Of a DNA stretch of 64,000 nucleotides, positions 54,508-63,174 are shown in pieces. A program made the translations under genes and the position numbers. The stretch is from positions 62,001-126,000 of IMG/VR virus record IMGVR_UViG_3300022843_000001. One strand, given 5' to 3'. The first letter of the stretch is position 1; every line of letters begins with the position of its first letter. A model generated the notes under the pieces. The model was not told where the DNA came from. It was given only the letters and a program-made list of their open reading frames with translations, and searched no databases. This DNA is from a virus.

Positions 54508-55854
54508 CTAAGCAGTAGAATCAATGATACCATTAACTTTAACAATTCTGTAATAAGTGTTTGTACGAACCGCACCTATTTCATTAGTACTGTCAACGAA
54601 TGGGTTTGCTACCATACCATAGCGAGTTTTGAAACCAATTTTAGGTTGGAATGTATTTTCACCAACAGCACGAACCATTGTTAAAGGAACATATGGGCAG
54701 TAGAAAAGACCTGCGTCATAAGCATTAGAACCTTTATAACCAATTGACATATAATCAACAGTGGCATATGGGTCAAGGATAACTTTCATGTTTCCGCCAA
54801 TTGTTCCTACAACAGTAGGACCAGTAACGTCATCACCAACAGTTAGACCATTCAAAGGTGAAGAATAATCAAGAAGACCAGCAGCATTCAATGAAGCAGC
54901 GATATCAGATGAAACGATAACGAAGTTACCTTTTCCACGGCGAGTATCGATTGCAATTTTGTTTGCTTCACGTTGGATGTGCAACATAAGCATCTTGATT
55001 TTTTCAATTGCCCAACGACCGTCAGCATCTGTAGAAAGGTCGTAAATACCAGCAGTTGTTAAACCAGCTTGTTGAGCACCAAGAACAGCACGTGAGTTAA
55101 CAGTACGAATTACTTCGCGGTTAACTTCAGCAAGAATTTCACCAGAAAGGATATTAGCCAATTCTGATTCAGCATCAAGACCATGTACAGCTTTAAGATC
55201 TTGTGCAAGTTCCATTGTGTATTCAGCTTTAAGAGCACGTGACTTTGCAGTTACAGTAGTCTTATCGATACTGAAAGACATTTCAGCAAAATGACCTTCG
55301 TTTGATTCACCGCTACCTAGAGCTTCAGAAGCAGCAGTAGTCATTGCTTGACCAACGCCGAAAGCGTCATTTACTGTGTCAGCAGGAGATGAGTCAGTTC
55401 CACCAAGTGAACTTGAATCAGCACCCATTGCAGAACCGGCACCGGTTAAATCACCAGCAGCGTTGTTTCCAGAGAAACCAGAGTTAGCTTCGCCAAATAA
55501 TGCTTCAGCACCACTTTGAGAAGTGTAACGAGATTTCATTGCAAAGATAAGTCCAGTAGGACCAGACATTGGCTGAACGCCAGCAATATCATATGCAATC
55601 AAATTAGGCATTGCGCGACGAACAAGAGAGATCAGAATTGGATCCCAGTTTGCCATTGGGCTTGCGCCACCAGCAGTAGCATTCGCAGCTTCGTTAAGAT
55701 AAGTGGATTGACCACGTTCTTCCATAAGAGCACGTTCAGTGTTCTCAAGAGCAACAGCAGTTACCGCGCGTTTTTGAGCATTACCAATAGTTTCAACGCC
55801 ATCAGCGTCGAGCATTGGTGCCCATTTTTCTAAAATTTCTTTTTGGTTTAGCAT
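54508..55854 (-). CDS. 23: Major capsid protein gp23
   Basis: The 448-residue protein is the HK97-fold hexamer subunit of the head. The N-terminal part (about 1-65) is the scaffold region that gp21 removes, then Pro-Asn-Leu-Ile-Ala-Tyr-Asp-Ile-Ala-Gly-Val-Gln-Pro-Met-Ser-Gly-Pro-Thr-Gly near 79-97 is strongly conserved in T4-like capsids. It is shorter than T4 gp23 (521) because of a reduced insertion domain near 110-180. GGAG lies upstream of the ATG. It is followed by a terminator. No gp24 paralog is present in the window. Confidence 0.97.
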   Translation of the reverse strand: MLNQKEILEKWAPMLDADGVETIGNAQKRAVTAVALENTERALMEERGQSTYLNEAANATAGGASPMANWDPILISLVRRAMPNLIAYDIAGVQPMSGPTGLIFAMKSRYTSQSGAEALFGEANSGFSGNNAAGDLTGAGSAMGADSSSLGGTDSSPADTVNDAFGVGQAMTTAASEALGSGESNEGHFAEMSFSIDKTTVTAKSRALKAEYTMELAQDLKAVHGLDAESELANILSGEILAEVNREVIRTVNSRAVLGAQQAGLTTAGIYDLSTDADGRWAIEKIKMLMLHIQREANKIAIDTRRGKGNFVIVSSDIAASLNAAGLLDYSSPLNGLTVGDDVTGPTVVGTIGGNMKVILDPYATVDYMSIGYKGSNAYDAGLFYCPYVPLTMVRAVGENTFQPKIGFKTRYGMVANPFVDSTNEIGAVRTNTYYRIVKVNGIIDSTA

Positions 55855-55872
55855 TTTGTTAATAACTCCGAG

Positions 55873-56871
55873 TTATTTATTATTTAACGCAGCAATATAC
55901 TGTGTCATTGAATTAGAAAGTGACTTAGTAACAGGGCCAGCTTCGTTTAATTCATCTTCATCAGCAGTAACTACAGTGGTTTTAAAGTAAGATTCTTTTA
56001 AAGTGGTTACTTTTGTAGTAAAAGTTTCAGCACTTTCAAAATCAATATCTTCGACTAAAGTTTTTAGTTTTTCAATTTCCGATTCAGACAACCCAATTGA
56101 AGACTCACGAATGATTTGTTGCTTAACAAGTTTCGCATTTTCTTCTTTAAGTTTGATGTTACGCGCAACTTCTGTATTATAATCTTCTTCAAGACCTGCA
56201 GCTTTATTGCTAAGTTCATCAACAAGATCAACCTTGCTTTCTGGAACTTCGACATAATGCTCATCGAATACAGTTTTCAGTGAACTAATAAATGATTCCG
56301 CGATTTCGGTACGAATGCCTTTTTCTACTTCGATTGTGTTATCTTCCATCCATGTTTCAACAACATAGTTTAAATAACCATCAACCTTTTCGACTAATGC
56401 TGATTGTATAGCATCAACTTCTTCGTTTAATTTTTCAGCATATTCTTCTTCTAAACGGTCAACAGTTTCATTGATTTTAGATGTAAGAGCTGCTTCAAAT
56501 ATAACAGAAGCCTTGGCACGAAATGCTTCAGATAAAGTAGATTCGCCTTCAACTAATGCGTCAAGATCTTTTTTGAATACTTCTTCTTTCTTCAATTTCT
56601 TGGCTTTTAGTTTTGCAGCAGACGCCTTAACAGCAGCGGCAGTAGCAGCGGCAGCTTCTTCGCCGTCATCTTCTACAGATTCGTCAACGTCATCTTCGTC
56701 TTCTTCGTCTTCTTCACCTTCCTTGAAAGGTTTAGCTTTTTTCTTTCCGAAGTTGTCTAGATTTTCATCTTGCTCATCTTCGTCTTCTTCTTCTTCGGTT
56801 TCCTCATCAAACTCTTCAATGTCTTCAACGAGTTCATCTTGGAGGTCATGCGGGTTTTTGTACTTTTTCAT
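55873..56871 (-). CDS. 22: Prohead scaffold core protein gp22
   Basis: The 332-residue protein has a very acidic N-terminus (Glu/Asp runs at about 15-75), an Ala/Lys segment near 75-95, and a long coiled-coil body, as expected of the T4 scaffold that gp21 digests. It is longer than T4 gp22 (269) because of the acidic extension. AGGAGC precedes the ATG, and the gene order gp21-gp22-gp23 confirms it. Confidence 0.9.
   Translation of the reverse strand: MKKYKNPHDLQDELVEDIEEFDEETEEEEDEDEQDENLDNFGKKKAKPFKEGEEDEEDEDDVDESVEDDGEEAAAATAAAVKASAAKLKAKKLKKEEVFKKDLDALVEGESTLSEAFRAKASVIFEAALTSKINETVDRLEEEYAEKLNEEVDAIQSALVEKVDGYLNYVVETWMEDNTIEVEKGIRTEIAESFISSLKTVFDEHYVEVPESKVDLVDELSNKAAGLEEDYNTEVARNIKLKEENAKLVKQQIIRESSIGLSESEIEKLKTLVEDIDFESAETFTTKVTTLKESYFKTTVVTADEDELNEAGPVTKSLSNSMTQYIAALNNK
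55874..55881 (-). promoter_or_regulatory. Variant late promoter AATAAATA for gene 23
   Basis: One mismatch from TATAAATA, 20 bases upstream of the gene 23 start and overlapping the gene 22 stop. Confidence 0.45.
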
Positions 56872-56990
56872 ATGTACAGTGCTCCTAAAATGTTAAAGTA
56901 TTGAGAGGAAATCACATGATGTAACTTCAGTCCCACTTAATCAAATAACCCATTATATAGTTAAAAACGATTATTTCAAATCATTAATTA

Positions 56991-56998
56991 TATTTATA
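56991..56998 (-). promoter_or_regulatory. Late promoter TATAAATA for gene 22
   Basis: Exact match, 120 bases upstream of gene 22, in the gap after gene 21. The rest of that gap (56872-57021) holds no gene. Confidence 0.7.
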
Positions 56999-57021
56999 CA
57001 AAAACGATCCTCTGGATCGAA

Positions 57022-57666
57022 TTATATCGTATTTAAGAAATCCTTAAATAATTTAAAAGATAGATCAGTATCCATCTTCTTATTTTTAAGAGTCTTTCTT
57101 TGTTCTTCCAATGTCTCCATTGCATAGACGCCATGCTTTTCATCATACAACCATTCAGCACCTTCTAAGATACCATTAACGAATGCTTCATGAGCAGAAG
57201 GGTCTTGTACAATATCAACAGTGTTAAGCATAAAATCTTCGCCTACCTGATTGATACCATTTTTTGTTACTAATGAACCCATACCCCGTGATGATACACC
57301 AAGCTGAACTCCTCCTTCAATTAAACCTTTCGCGATTAATCCCATAGGAGTATCAAGTAACTTCGCCTTTCCTAAAACATTATTTCCTTCCCAGGTCAGT
57401 TCTGTGATAAGATGAGATACTTTGTCAAGATTGATTGTAGGACCTTCTGGGTGGTTTAATTCACCAACCGATCGTCCTGCCGCTATTTGAGTTTTAGAAT
57501 ATGTCTCTACTGCCTTTTCCATGATCTTCTTTGGATATATACGGCCGTTTCGATTCTTTTTCTCTGACTGCATGAATATACCTTTTATATAGGTACTTTT
57601 CTTTTGGCCGTTAGATTCTGTGATATATTCAAGTTCTTGGCCGAAATCTTCACATATAAGTTTCAT
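57022..57666 (-). CDS. 21: Prohead maturation protease gp21
   Basis: The 214-residue serine protease is the T4 gp21 type. The catalytic His is in Gly-Glu-Leu-Asn-His-Pro-Glu-Gly near 69-76 and the Ser in Leu-Gly-Val-Ser-Ser-Arg-Gly-Met-Gly near 123-131. It cleaves after (Leu/Ile)-x-Glu in capsid, core and internal proteins. It is the expected processor of the capsid-targeting peptides at 16860-21341. The ATG overlaps the stop of the 50-codon core gene in TAATG. Confidence 0.94.
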   Translation of the reverse strand: MKLICEDFGQELEYITESNGQKKSTYIKGIFMQSEKKNRNGRIYPKKIMEKAVETYSKTQIAAGRSVGELNHPEGPTINLDKVSHLITELTWEGNNVLGKAKLLDTPMGLIAKGLIEGGVQLGVSSRGMGSLVTKNGINQVGEDFMLNTVDIVQDPSAHEAFVNGILEGAEWLYDEKHGVYAMETLEEQRKTLKNKKMDTDLSFKLFKDFLNTI

Positions 57667-57818
57667 TAGTCTTCCTGTTTATAGATCGACTTACCTATCT
57701 CTACTTTCTTTGCTTCAATAGCATCTGAGATACGAGCGCCAATCTCTTGTTTGAACATTGAATTAGCTTCTGGACTATCACCATCTGCTATTGATTTAAT
57801 CATTTTTTCTATTGACAT
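57666..57818 (-). CDS. Small prohead core protein (gp67/gp68-like)
   Basis: The 50-residue helical protein has a GGAG site 7 bases before its ATG and a TAATG overlap with gene 21. Its Ala-Arg-Ile-Ser-Asp-Ala-Ile-Glu-Ala-Lys-Lys-Val-Glu-Ile region near 28-41 is of the form found in small core proteins next to gene 21 in T4-like phages (T4 genes 67 and 68 occupy this position). The exact assignment cannot be made. Confidence 0.72.
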   Translation of the reverse strand: MSIEKMIKSIADGDSPEANSMFKQEIGARISDAIEAKKVEIGKSIYKQED

Positions 57819-57831
57819 AATATTTCTCCGT

Positions 57832-58308
57832 TTATCCTTTAGGATAAGTTATAGATGTAAGTCTTAACAGAGAACTACCTGCAAATAAACTCTGTGTTTG
57901 ATTTTTGTCCATTACTAATGAACCTGCAGCTTCTATTGACATAGAAGCAACCGCTCTGTCGAATTGAATAACCTCTGCCGTTCCTGAACCATCAATATCA
58001 TCGGTAAGATTATTATCCAATGTTATTGCGTTGCCTGCTATAGCAGTTATAACTGAACCGGTGTCAATGTTTGCTGCAGTTGCAACATCTCCAATTAATA
58101 ATCCAACAACATTATCTAATGTCAAAACAGATTGACCTGACGCATTGTTGACTGAAGTTGTTTGTGGATTATTATCTACAAGAGTAATAACATGAGAATT
58201 TGAGCTATCTGTATTAGTAATTCGAACTGCCTTACCTAAAGACACAGTCGATGCTGTTGCTTGTGAGGTAGGAGAAGATATTTCCAAAGTCAGTGGTTTG
58301 TAATACAT
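57832..58308 (-). CDS. Beta-rich virion protein, possible head decoration
   Basis: The 158-residue protein is Thr/Ser/Val/Asn-rich with alternating hydrophobic residues throughout, which suggests a beta-sandwich. It has no Cys or known motif. It lies within the capsid assembly genes and has its own late promoter 25 bases upstream, so high-level late synthesis is likely. A capsid surface role is inference. Confidence 0.7.
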   Translation of the reverse strand: MYYKPLTLEISSPTSQATASTVSLGKAVRITNTDSSNSHVITLVDNNPQTTSVNNASGQSVLTLDNVVGLLIGDVATAANIDTGSVITAIAGNAITLDNNLTDDIDGSGTAEVIQFDRAVASMSIEAAGSLVMDKNQTQSLFAGSSLLRLTSITYPKG

Positions 58309-58332
58309 AGTTTCTATCCTTTAATATGTTTA

Positions 58333-58340
58333 TATTTATA
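58333..58340 (-). promoter_or_regulatory. Late promoter TATAAATA
   Basis: Exact match, 25 bases upstream of the beta-rich virion protein. Between here and gene 20 (58341-58459), a 36-codon protein-like frame (ending ...Lys-Phe-Leu-Gly-Leu-Lys) has no ATG, GTG or TTG start, so I do not call it. Confidence 0.75.
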
Positions 58341-58459
58341 CAATCTATATCTAGACTATTTCAAACCTAGAAATTTGATAGTTGTTAGCAATTTGCCGAT
58401 TATTTTACCAAACGATCCCTCTTGTTCATTACTTATTCCTTCAATACAGAAGTCATCGA

Positions 58460-60067
58460 TTATATTAATAATTTATTCAGCTCATTAATTTCATCATCTG
58501 ATTTATCTGCCTTATCTTCTTCTAAGTCTAATGGTTTATCATCCACAACCAAATCTGTGGATTCACCAAAATCGTCGTCATCGTCTGGAGCCGCGTCCTT
58601 TTCGGCCTGTATTTGTTCGATGGTTAATGCGATATCTTCATCATTCTGCATTAAAATATTCTTTCTTACCCATTCAACGGAGTAGTATCTGCCAACGTAT
58701 TCGTCAACTTCTCTAAGAGTAAGGATTCTTTCCCTTAACAATTCCGCATTTTTCATTTCTGCGAAGTGAGAATCTTTAATAAAATTAACCGAAATATCGT
58801 GCTTGATTACTAACCATTCTTCTTCAGTTACAATACCTTTGAGTATTAACTGAGTATGAAGCATGTCTATGAAAAGATTTGAAAACTTTTTTCGTATACG
58901 TGAAACAAACTTTTGAAATTTAAGTTCTTCTCTTGTAGTTTCACTTGCACGACCTAACGAGATCATACCTGAGTTTTCAGTATCTAATCTAGATGCAGGT
59001 ACAGTTAATGCCTTGTATAGTTTCTTTTGAAAATATATAATATCGTCAATCTGTCCTAGATTGTCACCACCTGGGAGAGTTGATATTTCTGTTCCTCGAC
59101 CGCCTTCGCGTCTTGGTAACCAAAAATCTTCAAGCATAGACATATGTTTATTGTTGTCTTTAAGTTCACCAGTAGATGCATCGTAGACCATTTTGTTGCG
59201 ATACCGAGCCATGATATTTCTTAGATATTCCTCGGCTTTGCCTTTAGGTAGATTACCAACGTCTATATAAAATATACGTCTTTCAGGTGCCCGTGACATA
59301 CGGTAGACAACCAAGCTGTCTTCCATCATACGCAATTGATTAACCGCTTTCATTGCTTTGTGTAGATGAGAAAGCACTTGCGTTCTAGTAGGATCAAATA
59401 ATCCAGATGTTACATATGTAATAGAATCTGGAGCAACTTTAAGTCCTGTGTTGGCCGCGCCAATTCCACCAATTCCATTCTTTTCATAGATATAAAATTC
59501 GTTTGTTCCTGTAATTATCTCTGCTTTGGTTACAGGGTCAATTTCTTTTATTACTTCTTTTACCTTTCTGATCTTGGTTGAATCAATTGGTCGTACTTCA
59601 ATCAAACCTTTTTTAGGATTGTCTGGGTCTATAATTTTGTGGTAATATAACCTACCGTCAACGTACCAACGTCTAAATATATCATGACCTTGAAAATTCA
59701 TATTCAGCAATTCGCCGATATATTCAAATTCTTTTCTTATAATATTCTTTATTCTGTCTGGTTGTTTTAAATCGTCTAGCGTAATGCTAACAGGAGATGA
59801 AGAATCGTCTGACACGATTGCTTCGTTTACTATATCGTCTACAGCTGCATCACATTCAGCTTGCATTGCTATATCACGATACTTTATAATTAGTTCTTTA
59901 TCGTTTTGCGCTTGGCCGCCGTCTTGATCTAAATATGTTCCATAATGGCCGCCAGCGTCAACTACATAACCGCCGTCATCGTCATTTACCGCTGGAACAA
60001 ACGACTTATTTTCTTTGTTTTCCTTGCCTTTTCGTACTATTTCAAATCCAAAAAAATCTAATGCCAT
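58460..60067 (-). CDS. 20: Portal vertex protein gp20
   Basis: The 535-residue protein is the T4-type portal, about 524 in T4. Recognisable blocks are Asp-Ile-Val-Asn-Glu-Ala-Ile near 83-89, Ile-Arg-Lys-Glu-Phe near 112, Trp-Tyr-Val-Asp-Gly-Arg-Leu-Tyr-Tyr-His near 131-140 and Tyr-Phe-Gln-Lys-Lys-Leu-Tyr-Lys-Ala-Leu near 356-365. The C-terminus is an acidic tail of about 40 residues. AGAGGT precedes the ATG. A late promoter lies 58 bases upstream. Confidence 0.96.
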   Translation of the reverse strand: MALDFFGFEIVRKGKENKENKSFVPAVNDDDGGYVVDAGGHYGTYLDQDGGQAQNDKELIIKYRDIAMQAECDAAVDDIVNEAIVSDDSSSPVSITLDDLKQPDRIKNIIRKEFEYIGELLNMNFQGHDIFRRWYVDGRLYYHKIIDPDNPKKGLIEVRPIDSTKIRKVKEVIKEIDPVTKAEIITGTNEFYIYEKNGIGGIGAANTGLKVAPDSITYVTSGLFDPTRTQVLSHLHKAMKAVNQLRMMEDSLVVYRMSRAPERRIFYIDVGNLPKGKAEEYLRNIMARYRNKMVYDASTGELKDNNKHMSMLEDFWLPRREGGRGTEISTLPGGDNLGQIDDIIYFQKKLYKALTVPASRLDTENSGMISLGRASETTREELKFQKFVSRIRKKFSNLFIDMLHTQLILKGIVTEEEWLVIKHDISVNFIKDSHFAEMKNAELLRERILTLREVDEYVGRYYSVEWVRKNILMQNDEDIALTIEQIQAEKDAAPDDDDDFGESTDLVVDDKPLDLEEDKADKSDDEINELNKLLI

Positions 60068-60087
60068 TATACAATACCTCTTTATAT

Positions 60088-60112
60088 AGAAAGGGGAGAG
60101 CGTACCCTCCCC
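60088..60112 (-). terminator. Terminator-like hairpin after gene 19
   Basis: A 6-bp GC-rich stem (GGGGAG with CTCCCC) and 8-base loop, followed on the minus strand by TTTCTATAT. Weaker than the others. Confidence 0.55.
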
Positions 60113-60124
60113 ATATGTTTCTAT

Positions 60125-60132
60125 TATTTATA
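60125..60132 (-). promoter_or_regulatory. Late promoter TATAAATA for gene 20
   Basis: Exact match between genes 19 and 20. The hairpin at 60088-60112 lies in the resulting leader. Confidence 0.7.
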
Positions 60133-60136
60133 ACGC

Positions 60137-60664
60137 CTAGCTTGTTGAACTGGATTCCCAATATTGGATTTGTAATTCAACTGTAAATTCTTCAATTGTG
60201 TTTTCACTATCATAGTTAACATCGATAGCAGAAACATTTGAAGGCCAACATCCACGGATATTGTAAGTCTTAGTAACAACTCCTTCTTTGTTTAGTTGTT
60301 CAACAACCATATCAGCTGAATAATCGGTAGGATTGCTCAAACCTGTATTATTGTTATGTTGGTTGATACCATTCATCCATTGCTCAAACGAGTTACGAAC
60401 ACTCATCTCAACATCATTGATAACCGTCAAGGTCCAAGGTTCGAAAGTTCTATCGCCTGCAATTTGCAGTTGACGACCACGAAAAGGAATCATGATTGGT
60501 GCAATGATTGATGCTGGAAGTGAAGCACCTTTGATAAGGAAAGATGCAAGTTCGGGGTCACCGCCCGCATATCCTGGAAAGTTACAAGTAACTCGGAACA
60601 TATTAGCCCGAGCACCGCCACCTTTTAATTTCGACTTGAAGTCATCTACGCCTAAAGTTGCCAT
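60137..60664 (-). CDS. 19: Tail tube protein gp19
   Basis: The 175-residue protein matches the T4 tube subunit (163) with Asn-Met-Phe-Arg-Val near 21-25, Leu-Ile-Lys-Gly-Ala-Ser-Leu-Pro near 43-50, Pro-Phe-Arg-Gly-Arg near 60-64 and Ile-Gln-Tyr-Trp-Glu at the end. Its ATG overlaps the stop of the HNH gene in TAATG, with AGGAGAG upstream, so the mobile gene now sits inside the gp18-gp19 unit without breaking either. Confidence 0.95.
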   Translation of the reverse strand: MATLGVDDFKSKLKGGGARANMFRVTCNFPGYAGGDPELASFLIKGASLPASIIAPIMIPFRGRQLQIAGDRTFEPWTLTVINDVEMSVRNSFEQWMNGINQHNNNTGLSNPTDYSADMVVEQLNKEGVVTKTYNIRGCWPSNVSAIDVNYDSENTIEEFTVELQIQYWESSSTS

Positions 60665-61317
60665 TAATATATCTCTCCTATTTGAGTTTGTGTTGCAATG
60701 ATGTTACTCATAACTGATTTGATTTGTGTTTCGTTTATATTCATGTGTTTATTCCTATTCTCTTGCCAGGGTATAAATCTTAAGTTGTTTATATGACCTA
60801 ATAACTCGGGAGCAATATTATTATCAAAACCATATTTAATTGATATGATATGATCTAGTTGATAAGCCCCTTCTTGGCCACACAAACCTCGAGGTTTGTC
60901 ATAATTCTTCAAAGACGATAAGTCATTTAATCTTGTAACTCTCAGCACATTCGCATAATATGCTTTCTGGGCATCTTTGTTGGAATTCCAACGTGGATGA
61001 TTCGTCCCTTGCATATTAGGCATTATTCTGCCCTTATTAGCTCTACCAGCAACATTTCCCTTCATCTGAATGCTTTTGCGGCATGTGTAACAAGTATCAG
61101 TATTTCTACTATATCTTTGCGTATAAGTTTCTTCACATAGATCACATTTACATTCAACATCAACACACGAACCGCTCAGAAGTTCAGACACCAATACTTT
61201 AATTCTTGGTATGATTCCCCATCGCGGCGCTGGATTATCAAATGAATAACCCTTTGATTGCCAATATTTCATGTTACTGGATGAAATCTTCATTTCGATA
61301 TATTTCGTTATTATCAT
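60664..61317 (-). CDS. HNH homing endonuclease between genes 18 and 19
   Basis: The 217-residue protein has an N-terminal DNA-binding part, a zinc finger (Cys-Lys-Cys-Asp-Leu-Cys near 55-60, Cys-Tyr-Thr-Cys near 76-79) and a C-terminal HNH-like domain with Tyr-Gln-Leu-Asp-His-Ile-Ile-Ser-Ile-Lys-Tyr-Gly-Phe-Asp-Asn near 151-165 and Asn-Leu-Arg-Phe-Ile-Pro-Trp near 178-184. The same domain occurs in the gene 46 HNH protein. AAAGG precedes the ATG. It lies after a structured hairpin (61350-61404). Confidence 0.9.
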   Translation of the reverse strand: MIITKYIEMKISSSNMKYWQSKGYSFDNPAPRWGIIPRIKVLVSELLSGSCVDVECKCDLCEETYTQRYSRNTDTCYTCRKSIQMKGNVAGRANKGRIMPNMQGTNHPRWNSNKDAQKAYYANVLRVTRLNDLSSLKNYDKPRGLCGQEGAYQLDHIISIKYGFDNNIAPELLGHINNLRFIPWQENRNKHMNINETQIKSVMSNIIATQTQIGEIY

Positions 61318-61349
61318 CTTTGTTTACCTTTAACAAAACCTAAAAATGT

Positions 61350-61404
61350 GTTTATGCAGAACGATAGGTTATTCGTCTCTTCGGGTGGCCACCCTAGCAT
61401 AAAC
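61350..61404 (-). other. Structured RNA element after gene 18
   Basis: On the minus strand, GTTTATGC and GCATAAAC form an 8-bp closing stem around two further hairpins: GGGT-GGCC-ACCC and AGACGA with TCGTTCT (one bulge). ACATTTTT follows. It could be the gene 18 terminator, or a regulatory structure of the HNH gene. Confidence 0.6.
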
Positions 61405-61415
61405 ATAACTCTTAT

Positions 61416-63107
61416 TTACTGACCTGCTATTTCAGAGAATTCGACCCCCGTTCTAGTTGCAATAAAGTTCAATGTAATATAATTTATAGCTCGGGCAGGT
61501 TTGATATAAATATCAGCAACAAAGTTGTTGCTATCGATAACCTGACCCGTGTTATTAGTAGAATCACAAACAACTTTAAAGTCTGTTAAACCACGACGGC
61601 CTTTGATATCTCGTAAGAATGGTTCAACCATATTTCTGAATTGTGCGCGAGTAAACTCATCATTCAATTCAAAGAGTTGAAATTTAGATGCAGTTGCAAC
61701 AGCCTTCTCGAGGACGATAAACAGACGACGAACATTGATTCGATCAAACGCAGATGGGCGAGCCAACATAGTTTTATCACCGTAAAGAATAGTTCCTTCA
61801 CCTGGGAATGAAACGATAGGGTTAACGCGTGCCTTGTAAAGATCATCACGCTCCGCTTTTGTAGGATTATATGCAATCTTAACTGTGTTCAGAATCTGAC
61901 CACGATTAAATCCAGCAGGCGAGAACCATGCATCGGCAACACCATCTGTATAAGCACAAAGTCCTGCGGTATGTCCGTTAGCAGGAATCCAACGATAAAG
62001 ATCGTTGTATTTGTCGTAGATTTTAACAGCAGTAGAATCAGCAACAGAATATGAAGTAGATGCAAGTGCGTTAAAATATTCTAAAACGTTTGTAGCAGGA
62101 GTTGCAGCGTTAACTGTATCTGCGATTGGTGGTGATATAAAAGCAACACAATCCTTCCGGCCTTCAACCAAAGTAATTACTTTAGCGCCCAGGGTTGTTA
62201 CACCGTTAACGTCAACTGGAGCGATTAACAAGTTAATGTCAACAGTTTCAGCATCTGCAAACAGATCAAGTGCTATTGATAATTCACCAGCAGTAGCAGC
62301 AGAACCTTCAACACCACCATTAAGAGTAGTAACTTCGGTTGTACTTCCAGCAGTAAAATCAGTTATACTTGTAGTGCCAGCATCGACAGCAGTAGTGTGA
62401 TCAAGCCAGTAGATGTATTCTGATGTTGAAGCAATAACTTCAATATAGTAGTTAGAAGTACCATCAGTTTTCTTTGCATCAGAAGCAGCAGAAACATATG
62501 CGAATTTTTCTAAAACGTTTCCAGGTGTTCCTGAGATTGTACCCAATGTGTCTATAACGATAATGTGCATTTCATCAAGAGACCCACCACGAGCAACCGC
62601 GTAATCAGAAGAAGTAGGTTTAGAATCAAATTCTTTGTCGTATCGAGCAGCAGAACCTGTCCAAACTGCCCATGCGGCGTCTGACGCAGGACAAACTTCA
62701 ACTTTGATTCCGTTACCGATAGTTCCTGCAGCACGTGCGCCCCAGATACCAACAGAAGCTTCACCAGCCTTAAAATTGTCTTCGTAATGTGATAGATTTT
62801 TGATTAATAATCCAGTTCCAGAACCAGTTGCATTTACTTGTAATGCCTTTGCAGCACGAACAATTCTTAATGAATTTCCGTATTTTAGAAATGCTGCAGC
62901 TTGAAAGAATGGGGTGAAATTTGCGGTGGTTGGTTGACCGAACTTAGCAACCATATCTGTTTCTGATGAAACAGTAGTTACTTCGCCAATCGGGCCCGCC
63001 GAGAAGTCGCCAACCAAAGCACCTATCGATGTAGATACTGCGGGTACGACATTCGTTAAGTCAATTTCCTTGACTTGAACGCCTGCTGATACTTGAAATG
63101 CTGACAT
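61416..63107 (-). CDS. 18: Tail sheath protein gp18
   Basis: The 563-residue contractile sheath subunit has Gly-Val-Gln-Val-Lys-Glu-Ile-Asp-Leu-Thr near 9-18, Gly-Ala-Leu-Val-Gly-Asp-Phe near 28-34, a variable insertion with Ser/Thr/Gly-rich sequence, and the conserved C-terminal domain with Arg-Phe-Asn-Arg-Gly-type Pro-Ala-Gly-Phe-Asn-Arg-Gly near 401-407 and Ile-Asn-Val-Arg-Arg-Leu near 462-467. AAAGGA precedes the ATG, and a late promoter lies 60 bases upstream. Confidence 0.96.
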   Translation of the reverse strand: MSAFQVSAGVQVKEIDLTNVVPAVSTSIGALVGDFSAGPIGEVTTVSSETDMVAKFGQPTTANFTPFFQAAAFLKYGNSLRIVRAAKALQVNATGSGTGLLIKNLSHYEDNFKAGEASVGIWGARAAGTIGNGIKVEVCPASDAAWAVWTGSAARYDKEFDSKPTSSDYAVARGGSLDEMHIIVIDTLGTISGTPGNVLEKFAYVSAASDAKKTDGTSNYYIEVIASTSEYIYWLDHTTAVDAGTTSITDFTAGSTTEVTTLNGGVEGSAATAGELSIALDLFADAETVDINLLIAPVDVNGVTTLGAKVITLVEGRKDCVAFISPPIADTVNAATPATNVLEYFNALASTSYSVADSTAVKIYDKYNDLYRWIPANGHTAGLCAYTDGVADAWFSPAGFNRGQILNTVKIAYNPTKAERDDLYKARVNPIVSFPGEGTILYGDKTMLARPSAFDRINVRRLFIVLEKAVATASKFQLFELNDEFTRAQFRNMVEPFLRDIKGRRGLTDFKVVCDSTNNTGQVIDSNNFVADIYIKPARAINYITLNFIATRTGVEFSEIAGQ

Positions 63108-63166
63108 GTTTTTATCCTTTGTTAAAATAATAAGAAATCATAATAAGGTTGTATTCAATTTACATA

Positions 63167-63174
63167 TATTTATA
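63167..63174 (-). promoter_or_regulatory. Late promoter TATAAATA for gene 18
   Basis: Exact match, 60 bases upstream of gene 18, at the 3' end of the mobile endonuclease gene. Confidence 0.75.
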
